A stretch of DNA of 64,000 nucleotides from Sphingomonas sp. IBVSS2 (GTDB taxonomy: Bacteria > Pseudomonadota > Alphaproteobacteria > Sphingomonadales > Sphingomonadaceae): NCBI RefSeq assembly GCF_002127225.1, contig NZ_NFUR01000002.1, forward strand, positions 248,001 to 312,000, given 5' to 3'. Below are positions 46,290-53,805 of the stretch, in pieces (the first letter of the stretch is position 1; each line of letters begins with the position of its first letter). The position numbers and the translations under genes are program-made. The notes under the pieces are model-generated. The model had not been told where the DNA came from. It did no database searches and saw nothing but the letters and a program-made list of their open reading frames with translations.

Positions 46290-47740
46290 GCCGGCCCTTC
46301 ACCGTGATCGTCGCCGGCCGCGACGCACCGCTCTGGCTCGCCGCCGCTGCACTGTCGCGCGGGCTCGGCGCTTCGGGCGTGCAGGTGGAGGCAGTGGAGC
46401 TGCCCAGCGCGCTCGCGTCGGTGGATGCCCATGCGACCTTCCCGGCGCTGGAGGCGCTGCACAATCAGCTCCGCATCGACGAGGCCATGCTGCTCGGGGC
46501 CACGGGCGGCAGCCTGACTCTTGGGCGGAACTTCACCGATCTCGCCGGCGCCCGGCCCGCCTTCCTCCATGCCTATGGTTCGGCCGGCACCCAGATCGGC
46601 GGGCGCGACTTCTTCGCCCATTGGGTGAAGGCGCGGGCCCATGGGCTGGGCGTGCCGCTGGACGACTTCTCGCTCACCGCCGCCGCCGCGCGGCAGGGCC
46701 GGCTGATGCTGCCCGACGAAGAGAGCGAGATCTATGGCCGCTGCGACTATGGCTATCACCTGCCGGCCATTCCCTATGCCGCGATGCTGCGCGACGTGGC
46801 GGCCCGGCACGGAGTGCGCATCCATCCGGCCGCCTCGGTCACGGTCGTGCCGGGGGAGGGGGCAGTTGCGGCACTCGATCTGGGCGAGGGCCGCCGGCTG
46901 CGCGCGGATCTGTTCGTCGATGCCGGCGGCGCGTTGCCGCTGGGCGACAATTTCCTGAGCTGGCGGGACTATTTCCCCGTCGACCGCCTGCTCGCCGCGG
47001 CGGCGCCGCCGTTCGCGAACCTCCCGGTCTATGCCGAGTGCCGCGCCGGTCCCACCGGATGGACGGCGTTGCACCCCGGCCGGCCGGCGACCTTCGTGAC
47101 TCACGGCTGGTCCAGTGCGCATGGCGACGATGCGGAGGCGCTCACGGCCGCTGGCGCGGCGTCGGGCCTGCCGCTCGCGGGCGCCGTGGTACGCGCGGTC
47201 GTGCCCGGGCGTCCGATCCAGCCCTGGCGCGGCAATCTCGTCACGCTCGGTGCCAGTTTCGATCCGGTGCACGGCGTCGAGCTGCTCGGCTTCCAGATCG
47301 GGCTGGTGCAGCTGCTCGCCAGTTTTCCCGCCGGCTCCGACTTCGCCGCCGAGCGCGACGAATATAACCGCGCCGCCACTGCTGCGCTGGACCGCATCCG
47401 CGACTTCCAGTCCGCGCACTATGCGCTGGCCCGCTATGCCGGCCCCTTCTGGGATGCCGCCCGTGCCGGCCTCGTCTCATCCGATCTCGCCCATGCCGTC
47501 GCGCTGTTCCGCGCCCGCGCCGAACTCGCCCCGTTCGAGGAGGAGAATCTGCCGCCCGACAGCTGGCGCGCGCTCTTCCTCGGCCATGGCGTCGAGCCGG
47601 AGCGCTGGCCGCCCGCGATCGACCGGGTGCCGCCCGAGGAAGTGAAGGCGCAGTTCCGCCGCATGCTCGGCTTCGTGCGCGAGCAGGTGCTGCGCCAGCC
47701 GACCCAGGAGGCATATCTCGCCGGGCTTGCCCATGGCTGA
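46286..47740 (+). CDS. Degenerate tryptophan-halogenase-like protein
   Basis: This 484-residue protein aligns along its length with the upstream halogenase family, but its active site is broken. The FAD loop reads AGRDAPLW (10-17) in place of GGGTAGW, the catalytic Lys is Thr78 (GSLTLGRNF), and the WxWxIP motif has become WTALHP. The fold still looks intact (GRCDYGYHLPAIPYAAMLRD, VDAGGALPLGDNFLSW). It starts in a 4-bp overlap with the active gene and its end overlaps the JmjC gene by 8 bp, so it is retained and coupled. A structural or regulatory partner of the active halogenase is the simplest idea; it is not a frameshifted pseudogene. Confidence 0.8.
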   Translation: MSRPFTVIVAGRDAPLWLAAAALSRGLGASGVQVEAVELPSALASVDAHATFPALEALHNQLRIDEAMLLGATGGSLTLGRNFTDLAGARPAFLHAYGSAGTQIGGRDFFAHWVKARAHGLGVPLDDFSLTAAAARQGRLMLPDEESEIYGRCDYGYHLPAIPYAAMLRDVAARHGVRIHPAASVTVVPGEGAVAALDLGEGRRLRADLFVDAGGALPLGDNFLSWRDYFPVDRLLAAAAPPFANLPVYAECRAGPTGWTALHPGRPATFVTHGWSSAHGDDAEALTAAGAASGLPLAGAVVRAVVPGRPIQPWRGNLVTLGASFDPVHGVELLGFQIGLVQLLASFPAGSDFAAERDEYNRAATAALDRIRDFQSAHYALARYAGPFWDAARAGLVSSDLAHAVALFRARAELAPFEEENLPPDSWRALFLGHGVEPERWPPAIDRVPPEEVKAQFRRMLGFVREQVLRQPTQEAYLAGLAHG

Positions 47741-48767
47741 GCCGCTCCGCCGTGCCGCCGCTGGCGAGCCGGGTCCGCTCGACGGACTGCCGCGCGTCTC
47801 GGCCCGGGCCGCACCGCCGGCCGCCGGCCTTGCCGAGCTGATCGAAGCAGGCGTGCCTGTCGTCCTCAAGGGCCTGTTCGGGCATTGGCCCGCACTCGCC
47901 GCGGGACAGGCGGGGCAGCTGCCCGCCTATCTCAAGGGCCTCGATCGCGGCGCGCCGGTGCCGGTGATGGAGGCGCCCGCGCGCACGCTGGGCAAGTTCG
48001 GCTATGGCACCGATCTGCGCGAGTTCAACTTCACGCGCCGCAGCGCCCGGCTGAGCGACGCGCTAGACCGGATCCTGCGCCTCGCCGGCGAAGGGAATGC
48101 GCCCCATGTCGCGGTCCAGATGCTGCCGCTGGCGGCGCAGATGCCCGATTTCGTCGCGCAGAACCCGATGCCGCTGCTCCCGGCGGACGTAGCCCCCCGC
48201 CTCTGGGTCGGCGGCCCGGTCCACACCCGCACGCACAATGATCGCGACCATAACCTCGCCTGCGTCCTTGCCGGGCGACGGCGCTTCCTGCTTTTCCCGC
48301 CGGACCAGGTGGCGAACCTCTATATCGGCCCGCTCGACAATCCTCCGCCGCTCTCGCTGGTCGATCCCGAGGCGCCCGATCTCGTCCGCTTCCCGCGCTT
48401 CGCCGATGCGCTGGCCACGGCCCGGGTCGCGTTGCTCGATCCCGGCGATGCGCTCTTCCTGCCGCGCTACTGGTGGCACCACGTCACCTCGCTGAGCCCG
48501 TTCAACGCGATGGTGAATTATTGGTGGGGCGACGATGCCCTGGGCGTGGAGCAGCCGCACGACGTCTTCCTCGCCGCGTTGCTCGCCTATCGCCGGCTGC
48601 CGCCCGCCGAGCGCGGCTATTGGCGGGCGATGTTCGAAACCCATGTCTTCGCCGGGGACGGTGCCGCGCACATTCCGCCCGGGCAGCGCGGGCCGCTGGG
48701 CGAGATGCGCGCGAGCGAACGCGCCGCGCTCCGCCAGCGCCTGCGCACTGCATTCCTCAAGTCATGA
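47733..48767 (+). CDS. Cupin_8/JmjC-type Fe(II)- and 2-oxoglutarate-dependent oxygenase
   Basis: This is a predicted hydroxylase of 344 residues. The fold signature is visible: GVPVVLKGLFGHWPAL near residues 40-55, the metal motif His168-Asn-Asp170 in HTRTHNDRDHN, the strand FLLFPPDQ and the distal His249/His250 in LPRYWWHHV. So the HxD...H iron triad is present. JmjC-type proteins hydroxylate proteins or small molecules. The ATG at 47733 overlaps the preceding stop, which couples it to the two halogenase-family genes and suggests that it acts on the same substrate. The substrate itself is unknown. Confidence 0.82.
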   Translation: MAEPLRRAAAGEPGPLDGLPRVSARAAPPAAGLAELIEAGVPVVLKGLFGHWPALAAGQAGQLPAYLKGLDRGAPVPVMEAPARTLGKFGYGTDLREFNFTRRSARLSDALDRILRLAGEGNAPHVAVQMLPLAAQMPDFVAQNPMPLLPADVAPRLWVGGPVHTRTHNDRDHNLACVLAGRRRFLLFPPDQVANLYIGPLDNPPPLSLVDPEAPDLVRFPRFADALATARVALLDPGDALFLPRYWWHHVTSLSPFNAMVNYWWGDDALGVEQPHDVFLAALLAYRRLPPAERGYWRAMFETHVFAGDGAAHIPPGQRGPLGEMRASERAALRQRLRTAFLKS

Positions 48768-48790
48768 TCTCCCCACAGGAAAGAAACCGG

Positions 48791-50812
48791 ATGACCTCTC
48801 GCACCCTCGTCACGCTCCTTGCGCTCGCGCTGCCCGGCACTGCCTTTGCCGGAAGCCGCGAATGTGCCCAGTCGCCGGGCAAGGTGCTCGAAGTCTGCGT
48901 CTCGGTCGAAGGCGGCGCGGCGCTCTACGAAGTGAAGCGCGGCGACCAGCTCGTCATCGCTCCCTCGAACCTCGGCCTCAGCTTCGCCGGCGAGCCCCAG
49001 GCACGCTATACCGCGATCACCGATGCCCGCCGCGTCGCCTCGGATACCAGCTGGGAGCAGCCCTGGGGCGAGCAGCGCCTGATCCGCGACAACCATAGCG
49101 AGCTCGCCGTGACGATCGCGGGCGACACGGCGCTGAACAAGGCGATGCAGGTCACCTTCCGCATCTTCGACGACGGGATCGGCTTTCGCTATTCCTATGC
49201 TGGCATCCCCGACGGCCAGCAGGTGAGCGTGCTGGCGGATCGCACCCAGTTCAGGACGAAGGGCGCGTACCAGGCCTGGTGGTATCAGGGCCTGGGCCAG
49301 GAGCGCGACGAATATCTCTACACCCAGACCGACGCGCGGCGGATCACCCTGGCCGAGACGCCGCTGACGCTGAAGGGCGACAACGGGCTCTATCTCTCCT
49401 TCCATGAAGCCGCGCTGGTCGATTTCCCGAGCATGCTGCTCCGGGGCGACGGCGCCGGCACGCTCACGGCGTGGCTGATGCCCTGGCCCGATGGCGTGGG
49501 CGCGAAGAAGACCGGACCCTTCACCACGCCCTGGCGCACGCTGCTGATCGGCACCACGCCGGGGGCGCTGGCGGACAGCCGGATCGAGCTCAACCTCAAC
49601 GAGCCGAGCAGGCTCCCGGACATCGGCAAGTGGTTCAAGCCCGGCAAATATGTCGGCGTCTGGTGGGAGATGCATCTCAACCGCACCACCTGGGGCAGCG
49701 GGCCCACCCACGGCGCCAACAACGACAATGTGAAGCGCTATATCGATTTCGCCGCGAAATACGGGTTCGACGGGGTGCTCGTCGAAGGCTGGAACCAGGG
49801 CTGGGACGGCGAATGGATCGACAATGGCGACAAGTTCAGCTTCACCAGATCCTATCCCGATTTCGACCTGCCGATGCTGTCGGCCTATGCGAAGTCGAAG
49901 GGCGTCCATCTGATCGGCCATCACGAGACCGCCGGCGCCGTGGTGAACTATGAGGACCAGCTCGACGCCGCGCTCGATCTCTACGCCAAGGTCGGCGTGC
50001 CGGCGGTGAAGACCGGCTATGTCCGCCATTCCGGCGACATCCTGGATCGCGAGGGCGGGAAGGAGTGGTTCGCCGGCCAGTTCATGGTCCGGCATCATCT
50101 GAAGGTGATCGAGGCCGCGGCGAAGCGCCATATCGTCATGGACACGCACGAGCCGGTCAAGGATACGGGCCTGCGCCGCACCTGGCCGAACTGGGTGAGC
50201 CGCGAAGGCGCCCGCGGCCAGGAGTTCAACGCCTGGGGCCGGCCGACCAACCCGCCCGAGCATCTGACGATCCTGCCCTTCACCCGCATGCTCGGCGGGC
50301 CGATGGACTTCACCCCGGGCATCTTCGACCTCGAGCATGGCAAGACGCTGCTGACCGAGCGCAACCAGTCGACGCTGGCCGCGCAGCTCGCCGAATATGT
50401 CGTGCTCTATTCGCCGATCCACATGGCGGCGGACCTGCCCGAGAATTACGAGAAGCATCGCGACGCCTTCCAGTTCATCCTCGACGTGCCGACCGACTGG
50501 GAGACGACGAAGACGCTGGCGTCGGAGATCGGCGACTATGTGGTGGTCGCCCGCCAGCCGCGCGGCGGCGGCGACTGGTATCTGGGCGCGATCACCGACG
50601 AGACGGCGCGCAAGCTGCCGGTGAAGCTCGATTTCCTGGCGCCGGGCCGGAAGTATGAAGCGCAGATCTACCGCGATGCCGCGGACGCCGATTATGTGAA
50701 GAAGCCGGTCGCCTATGCGATCGAGAAACGGGTGGTGGGCAGCGCCGACACGCTCGATCTCGACCTCGCGCCGGGGGGCGGGCAGGCGATCCGCTTCAAG
50801 CTGCTGAAATAG
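48791..50812 (+). CDS. GH97 family glycoside hydrolase (alpha-glucosidase-like)
   Basis: This exported 673-residue hydrolase has a signal peptide (cleavage near GTAFA), an N-terminal beta-sandwich (about 25-290) and a (beta/alpha)8 catalytic domain (about 300-570), then a short C-terminal beta-domain, as in SusB. Acidic residues Glu379 (GHHETAG), Glu454 (MDTHEPVKD) and Glu478 (GQEFNAWG) fit the positions of the SusB residues E439, E508 and E532: the 24-residue gap between the last two is the same. That favours an inverting alpha-glucoside hydrolase rather than a retaining alpha-galactosidase, by inference. It would act in the periplasm on material delivered by the receptor. The ATG follows CAGGAAAG. 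Confidence 0.9.
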   Translation: MTSRTLVTLLALALPGTAFAGSRECAQSPGKVLEVCVSVEGGAALYEVKRGDQLVIAPSNLGLSFAGEPQARYTAITDARRVASDTSWEQPWGEQRLIRDNHSELAVTIAGDTALNKAMQVTFRIFDDGIGFRYSYAGIPDGQQVSVLADRTQFRTKGAYQAWWYQGLGQERDEYLYTQTDARRITLAETPLTLKGDNGLYLSFHEAALVDFPSMLLRGDGAGTLTAWLMPWPDGVGAKKTGPFTTPWRTLLIGTTPGALADSRIELNLNEPSRLPDIGKWFKPGKYVGVWWEMHLNRTTWGSGPTHGANNDNVKRYIDFAAKYGFDGVLVEGWNQGWDGEWIDNGDKFSFTRSYPDFDLPMLSAYAKSKGVHLIGHHETAGAVVNYEDQLDAALDLYAKVGVPAVKTGYVRHSGDILDREGGKEWFAGQFMVRHHLKVIEAAAKRHIVMDTHEPVKDTGLRRTWPNWVSREGARGQEFNAWGRPTNPPEHLTILPFTRMLGGPMDFTPGIFDLEHGKTLLTERNQSTLAAQLAEYVVLYSPIHMAADLPENYEKHRDAFQFILDVPTDWETTKTLASEIGDYVVVARQPRGGGDWYLGAITDETARKLPVKLDFLAPGRKYEAQIYRDAADADYVKKPVAYAIEKRVVGSADTLDLDLAPGGGQAIRFKLLK

Positions 50813-50880
50813 CGCCCATAACCGCCATTCAGGCGAAAGCCCGGACCTCATGCGGCTCCTGTTCCGAGCCTTCGCCCGAG

Positions 50881-50905
50881 ATCCCGGCTTCCGCCGGGAT
50901 GACGG
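50881..50905. repeat. REP-like palindrome, ATCCCGG family (copy 2)
   Basis: ATCCCGGC (50881-50888) pairs with GCCGGGAT (50893-50900) around a 4-nt loop, followed by GACGG. The right half CCGGGATGACGG differs by one base from CCGGGATGGCGG at 1844-1855. A partial copy, GGGGATGACGG, follows at about 50931-50941. The rest of the 159-bp gap holds nothing else recognisable. Confidence 0.55.
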
Positions 50906-50971
50906 CTTGGGGTGGAACGACGCGAGAGGCGGGGATGACGGAAGGGTAAATGGGGTGGTACAGCGTCCCCG

Positions 50972-51523
50972 ATGCTCACGCTGCCCAATATCCTGACGCT
51001 CTCGCGCATCCTCGCGGTTCCGCTTCTGGCGGCGTTCCTCTGGTGGCCCGAATGGCGGCTTGGCTATGGCATCGCCTTCGCGCTCTATTGCCTGATGGGC
51101 ATCACCGACTATTTCGACGGCTATCTCGCCCGGGCGCAGGGGACGGTCTCCAAGCTCGGCGTGTTCCTCGATCCGATCGCCGACAAGATCATGGTCGCCG
51201 CGGTGCTGCTGATCCTCGCCGGGCGCGGCGTGATCACCGATCTCCACCTGGTCCCCGCGCTGGTGATCCTGGTGCGCGAGATCGCCGTGTCGGGCCTGCG
51301 CGAGTTCCTGGGCGGCATCCAGGTCTCGCTTCCCGTCTCGCGCCTCGCCAAGTGGAAGACCACGCTCCAGCTCGTCGCGCTGGGCGGGCTCATCCTTGCC
51401 GGCGCGCTGCCCTTTGCCTGGCTGTGGGACACTGCGCTCGCCGCCTTCTGGCTCGCCGCCGCGCTCACGCTGATCACCGGCTGGGACTATCTGCGCGTCG
51501 GCCTGCGGCACATGGACAGCTGA
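50972..51523 (+). CDS. pgsA: CDP-diacylglycerol-glycerol-3-phosphate 3-phosphatidyltransferase
   Basis: This inner-membrane enzyme (183 residues) makes phosphatidylglycerol phosphate from CDP-diacylglycerol. The CDP-alcohol phosphotransferase motif D-G-x2-A-R-x8-G-x3-D-x3-D is exact (DGYLARAQGTVSKLGVFLDP followed by IADK). Several membrane helices and the N-terminal start LTLPNILTLSRI are typical. Its stop overlaps the moaD start (TGATG), so it leads a three-gene operon with moaD and moaE. Confidence 0.94.
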   Translation: MLTLPNILTLSRILAVPLLAAFLWWPEWRLGYGIAFALYCLMGITDYFDGYLARAQGTVSKLGVFLDPIADKIMVAAVLLILAGRGVITDLHLVPALVILVREIAVSGLREFLGGIQVSLPVSRLAKWKTTLQLVALGGLILAGALPFAWLWDTALAAFWLAAALTLITGWDYLRVGLRHMDS

Positions 51524-51774
51524 TGGACCTGCTCTACTTCGCCTGGGTCCGCGAGGCCGTGGGGGTAGGGCATGAAACCGTCGACCCGCCCGAGACGGTC
51601 CGCGACGTCGCGGATCTGGTCCGCTGGCTCGCCACCCGCAGCTCCGGTCACGCCGCCGCCTTGGCCGATCCCGCGCGGCTTCGTGCCGCGATCGACCAGC
51701 GCTTCGTTCCGCTCGACGCGCTGCTCGGCGATGCGAAGGAAGTCGCGCTCTTCCCCCCGGTCACCGGCGGATGA
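51523..51774 (+). CDS. moaD: Molybdopterin synthase small subunit
   Basis: This 83-residue ubiquitin-like sulfur carrier ends in the required Gly-Gly (VTGG). It starts MDLLYFAWVREAVG, a typical MoaD N-terminus. The C-terminal thiocarboxylate donates sulfur to precursor Z inside MoaE. Start and stop overlap pgsA and moaE respectively, so the three genes are coupled. Confidence 0.92.
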   Translation: MDLLYFAWVREAVGVGHETVDPPETVRDVADLVRWLATRSSGHAAALADPARLRAAIDQRFVPLDALLGDAKEVALFPPVTGG

Positions 51775-52211
51775 TCCGCGTCTCGATCGATCCCGCGCCG
51801 ATCGAGCTGGCGCTGGAGCTGGCGGCGCTGGAAGCGCGCGGCGCGGGCGGCGTGGCGAGCTTCACCGGCGTGGTCCGCGGCGATGGCGGCGTGACCGCGC
51901 TGGAGCTGGAACATTATCCCGGCATGACCGAGGACGCGCTCTGCACCCTGGCCGAGGCGGCGATGGAGCGCTGGAACCTGCTGGGCGTGACCATCCTCCA
52001 CCGCGTCGGCCGGATGGAAGTGGGCGAGCGCATCGTCTTCATCGGCACCGCCGCCGCGCATCGCCGCGAGGCGCTGGAGGCCTGTGCCTATCTGATCGAC
52101 CGGCTGAAGACCGACGCGCCCTTCTGGAAGCGCGAATGGCGGGGGGATGCGGCGCGCTGGGTGGAAGCGCGGGAAAGCGATGCGGCGGCGGCGGCGCGCT
52201 GGCAAGCTTGA
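51771..52211 (+). CDS. moaE: Molybdopterin synthase catalytic subunit
   Basis: This 146-residue enzyme makes molybdopterin together with MoaD. Conserved marks are GVVRGDGGVTALELEHYPGM, the segment HRVGRMEVGE, AHRREAL and the catalytic lysines in LKTDAPFWKRE. It overlaps moaD by 4 bp. The C-terminus is Ala-rich and ends 42 bp before a toxin-antitoxin pair. Confidence 0.94.
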   Translation: MIRVSIDPAPIELALELAALEARGAGGVASFTGVVRGDGGVTALELEHYPGMTEDALCTLAEAAMERWNLLGVTILHRVGRMEVGERIVFIGTAAAHRREALEACAYLIDRLKTDAPFWKREWRGDAARWVEARESDAAAAARWQA

Positions 52212-52218
52212 GGTGTCA

Positions 52219-52238
52219 ACGATATTCCACTATATCGT
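52219..52238. promoter_or_regulatory. Operator of the ParDE operon
   Basis: Perfect 7-bp arms ACGATAT and ATATCGT flank a 6-bp spacer, 15 bp before the antitoxin ATG. Extending by one base of bulge gives GTC/GAC ends. Autorepression by ParD or the ParDE complex at such a palindrome is known for the family. Confidence 0.7.
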
Positions 52239-52253
52239 GACAAGGAGGCGCCA

Positions 52254-52514
52254 ATGGCCACGACCCTCAATGTCCGCGTGAACGGTCCGCTTGAAGAATT
52301 CATCGCTGAGAATATCGGGCAGGATGGCCTGTACGAGAATGCCAGCGAATATGTCCGGCACCTGATTCGGCAGGACAAGGAGCGCGTGGAACAGGCACGG
52401 TTCGAAGAGCTCAAGGCTGAATTGCAACGGGCCTTTTCCGCACCGGATAGCGACGCCAGGCCCTTTGACCGTGACGCTTTCCTGGAACGTGCACGCAAGC
52501 GTTGGCAGGCTTGA
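52254..52514 (+). CDS. ParD-type antitoxin
   Basis: This 86-residue antitoxin has an N-terminal ribbon-helix-helix domain (TLNVRVNGPLEEFIAENIG, NASEYVRHLIRQDKE) and a C-terminal tail that would wrap the toxin. A strong AAGGAGG ribosome site precedes the ATG. It overlaps the toxin gene by 4 bp. The pair lies between moaE and oxyR with normal base composition for the window. Confidence 0.9.
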   Translation: MATTLNVRVNGPLEEFIAENIGQDGLYENASEYVRHLIRQDKERVEQARFEELKAELQRAFSAPDSDARPFDRDAFLERARKRWQA

Positions 52515-52831
52515 GCGGGTATCGGCTCTTCCCGCAGGCCGAGTTGCGACTCGCAGAGATCGTCGATTACACGCGCTCGAACTGGGGCGATGCGCAGGCG
52601 ATTGCCTATCTCGACGGTATGCTCGCGCATATCGAGACGATCGCCGAACGCGCGAGCCCATGGCGTACCATTCCGGCCGAGCTTGGCGTTGCGGGCTATT
52701 ATTGCCGGTTTGAACGCCATCTGCTTTATTGGCGCGTCCTCGAGGATGGCGACATCGGCATTGTGACGATCCTCCACGAGCGGATGCAGCAGGTGAATCC
52801 TCTGCGCGAGGCTTTCGCCAGTCCGGACTAA
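52511..52831 (+). CDS. ParE/RelE-superfamily toxin
   Basis: This toxin of about 106 residues reads SGYRLFPQAELRLAEIVDYT, followed by the basic core YYCRFERHLLYWRVLEDGDI and VTILHERMQ, as in ParE proteins, which poison DNA gyrase. No ATG fits; TTG at 52511 (overlapping the antitoxin stop) or TTG at 52502 are the candidates. A weak start would keep toxin below antitoxin. Its stop shares bases with the stop of the convergent oxyR gene. Confidence 0.85.
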   Translation: MSGYRLFPQAELRLAEIVDYTRSNWGDAQAIAYLDGMLAHIETIAERASPWRTIPAELGVAGYYCRFERHLLYWRVLEDGDIGIVTILHERMQQVNPLREAFASPD

Positions 52832-53733
52832 GGCCGCGCCTCGGCCAGCACGTCCGCCAGCAGCCGGAAGTCGCGCTCGCGGGGCGAGGCCTTGCGCCAT
52901 ACCAGCGCGATCCGCCGCGATGCATTCTCCGCCTCGAGCGGCCGCGCCGCGACCTGGGTATGGTCGAGAATGCCCGAATCCACCGCCATCTCCGGCAGCA
53001 TCGTCACGCCCAGCCCATTGTCGACCATCTGCACCATGGTGTGGAGCGAGGTGCCGAGCATCGTCGCCTCGGCGCGCAGTTCCGGGCGGTTGCAGGCGGC
53101 CAGCGCATGTTCCTTCAGGCAATGCCCGTCCTCGAGCATCAGCAGCCGCGTCTCGTCGATCTCGGCCGGGCGGATCGAGGCGCTGGGATCCATCTCGCCC
53201 TCCGGAAAGGCGACGAACAGCCGGTCGTCGAACAGCGAGGCCGTTTCCACATCGCCACAGGCATAGGGCAAGGCGAGCAGCACGCAATCCGTGCGACCGT
53301 GATGCAGCCCTTCACAGGCCTGGCCGCTGGTCTCCTCGCGCAGATAGAGCCGCAGGTCGGGATAGTCGCGGCGCAGCTTCGGAAGGATGCGCGGCAGCAG
53401 GAAAGGGGCGATGGTGGGGATCACGCTCATCCGCATCTCGCCCGAAAGCGGCCGCCCGGCGGCACGGGCAAGATCGCCCAGTTCGTCCGCTTCGCGCAGC
53501 ACCCGCCGTGCCTTTTCCACGATGCGTTCGCCCAGGGGCGTGAAGCGCACCACGCGGCGGGTGCGCTCGACCAGCACCACGCCGATCAGCGTTTCCAGTT
53601 CGCGGATGCCGGCGGAGAGCGTCGACTGGGTGACGTAGCAGCTCTCCGCGGCGCGGCCGAAATGGCCATGATCCTTGAGCGCGACCAGATATTGGAGCTG
53701 CTTGAGCGTCGGGAGATAGGTGGTCTGCGCCAT
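52828..53733 (-). CDS. oxyR: Peroxide-sensing LysR-family regulator OxyR
   Basis: This 301-residue regulator has a LysR helix-turn-helix (KQLQYLVALKDHGHFGRAAE, VTQSTLSAGIRELE) and a sensor domain with the redox pair Cys205 and Cys214 in GHCLKEHALAAC. The 9-residue spacing and the context match the disulfide pair C199-C208 of E. coli OxyR. It would sense hydrogen peroxide and activate the ahpC gene nearby, where a matching site is seen at 56961-56994. It is convergent with the ParE toxin gene. Confidence 0.9.
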   Translation of the reverse strand: MAQTTYLPTLKQLQYLVALKDHGHFGRAAESCYVTQSTLSAGIRELETLIGVVLVERTRRVVRFTPLGERIVEKARRVLREADELGDLARAAGRPLSGEMRMSVIPTIAPFLLPRILPKLRRDYPDLRLYLREETSGQACEGLHHGRTDCVLLALPYACGDVETASLFDDRLFVAFPEGEMDPSASIRPAEIDETRLLMLEDGHCLKEHALAACNRPELRAEATMLGTSLHTMVQMVDNGLGVTMLPEMAVDSGILDHTQVAARPLEAENASRRIALVWRKASPRERDFRLLADVLAEARP

Positions 53734-53805
53734 TGATCGCCTGTTTCGATTATTGGCGCGTAGATAAGCGCTCCGGGCGATTAATCCACCCCCAAGCGGG
53801 TAGGG

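Noticed and set aside
44724-47740. Natural-product gene cluster because of the halogenases
   Set aside because: There is no peptide synthetase, polyketide synthase, ribosomal precursor peptide or terpene enzyme nearby. The neighbours are sugar-uptake genes.
48617-51511. Long minus-strand frames opposite the GH97/pgsA genes, and similar ones opposite both TonB receptors (3397-5082 plus strand, 41934-44315 minus strand) and ahpF (54366-56996 plus strand)
   Set aside because: They are shadows of well-supported genes in GC-rich DNA. The products show no domains and none has a ribosome site.
52254-52831. Remnant of a plasmid or genomic island around ParDE
   Set aside because: There is no integrase, tRNA or direct-repeat boundary, and base composition matches the flanks. 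The pair alone does not support an island.
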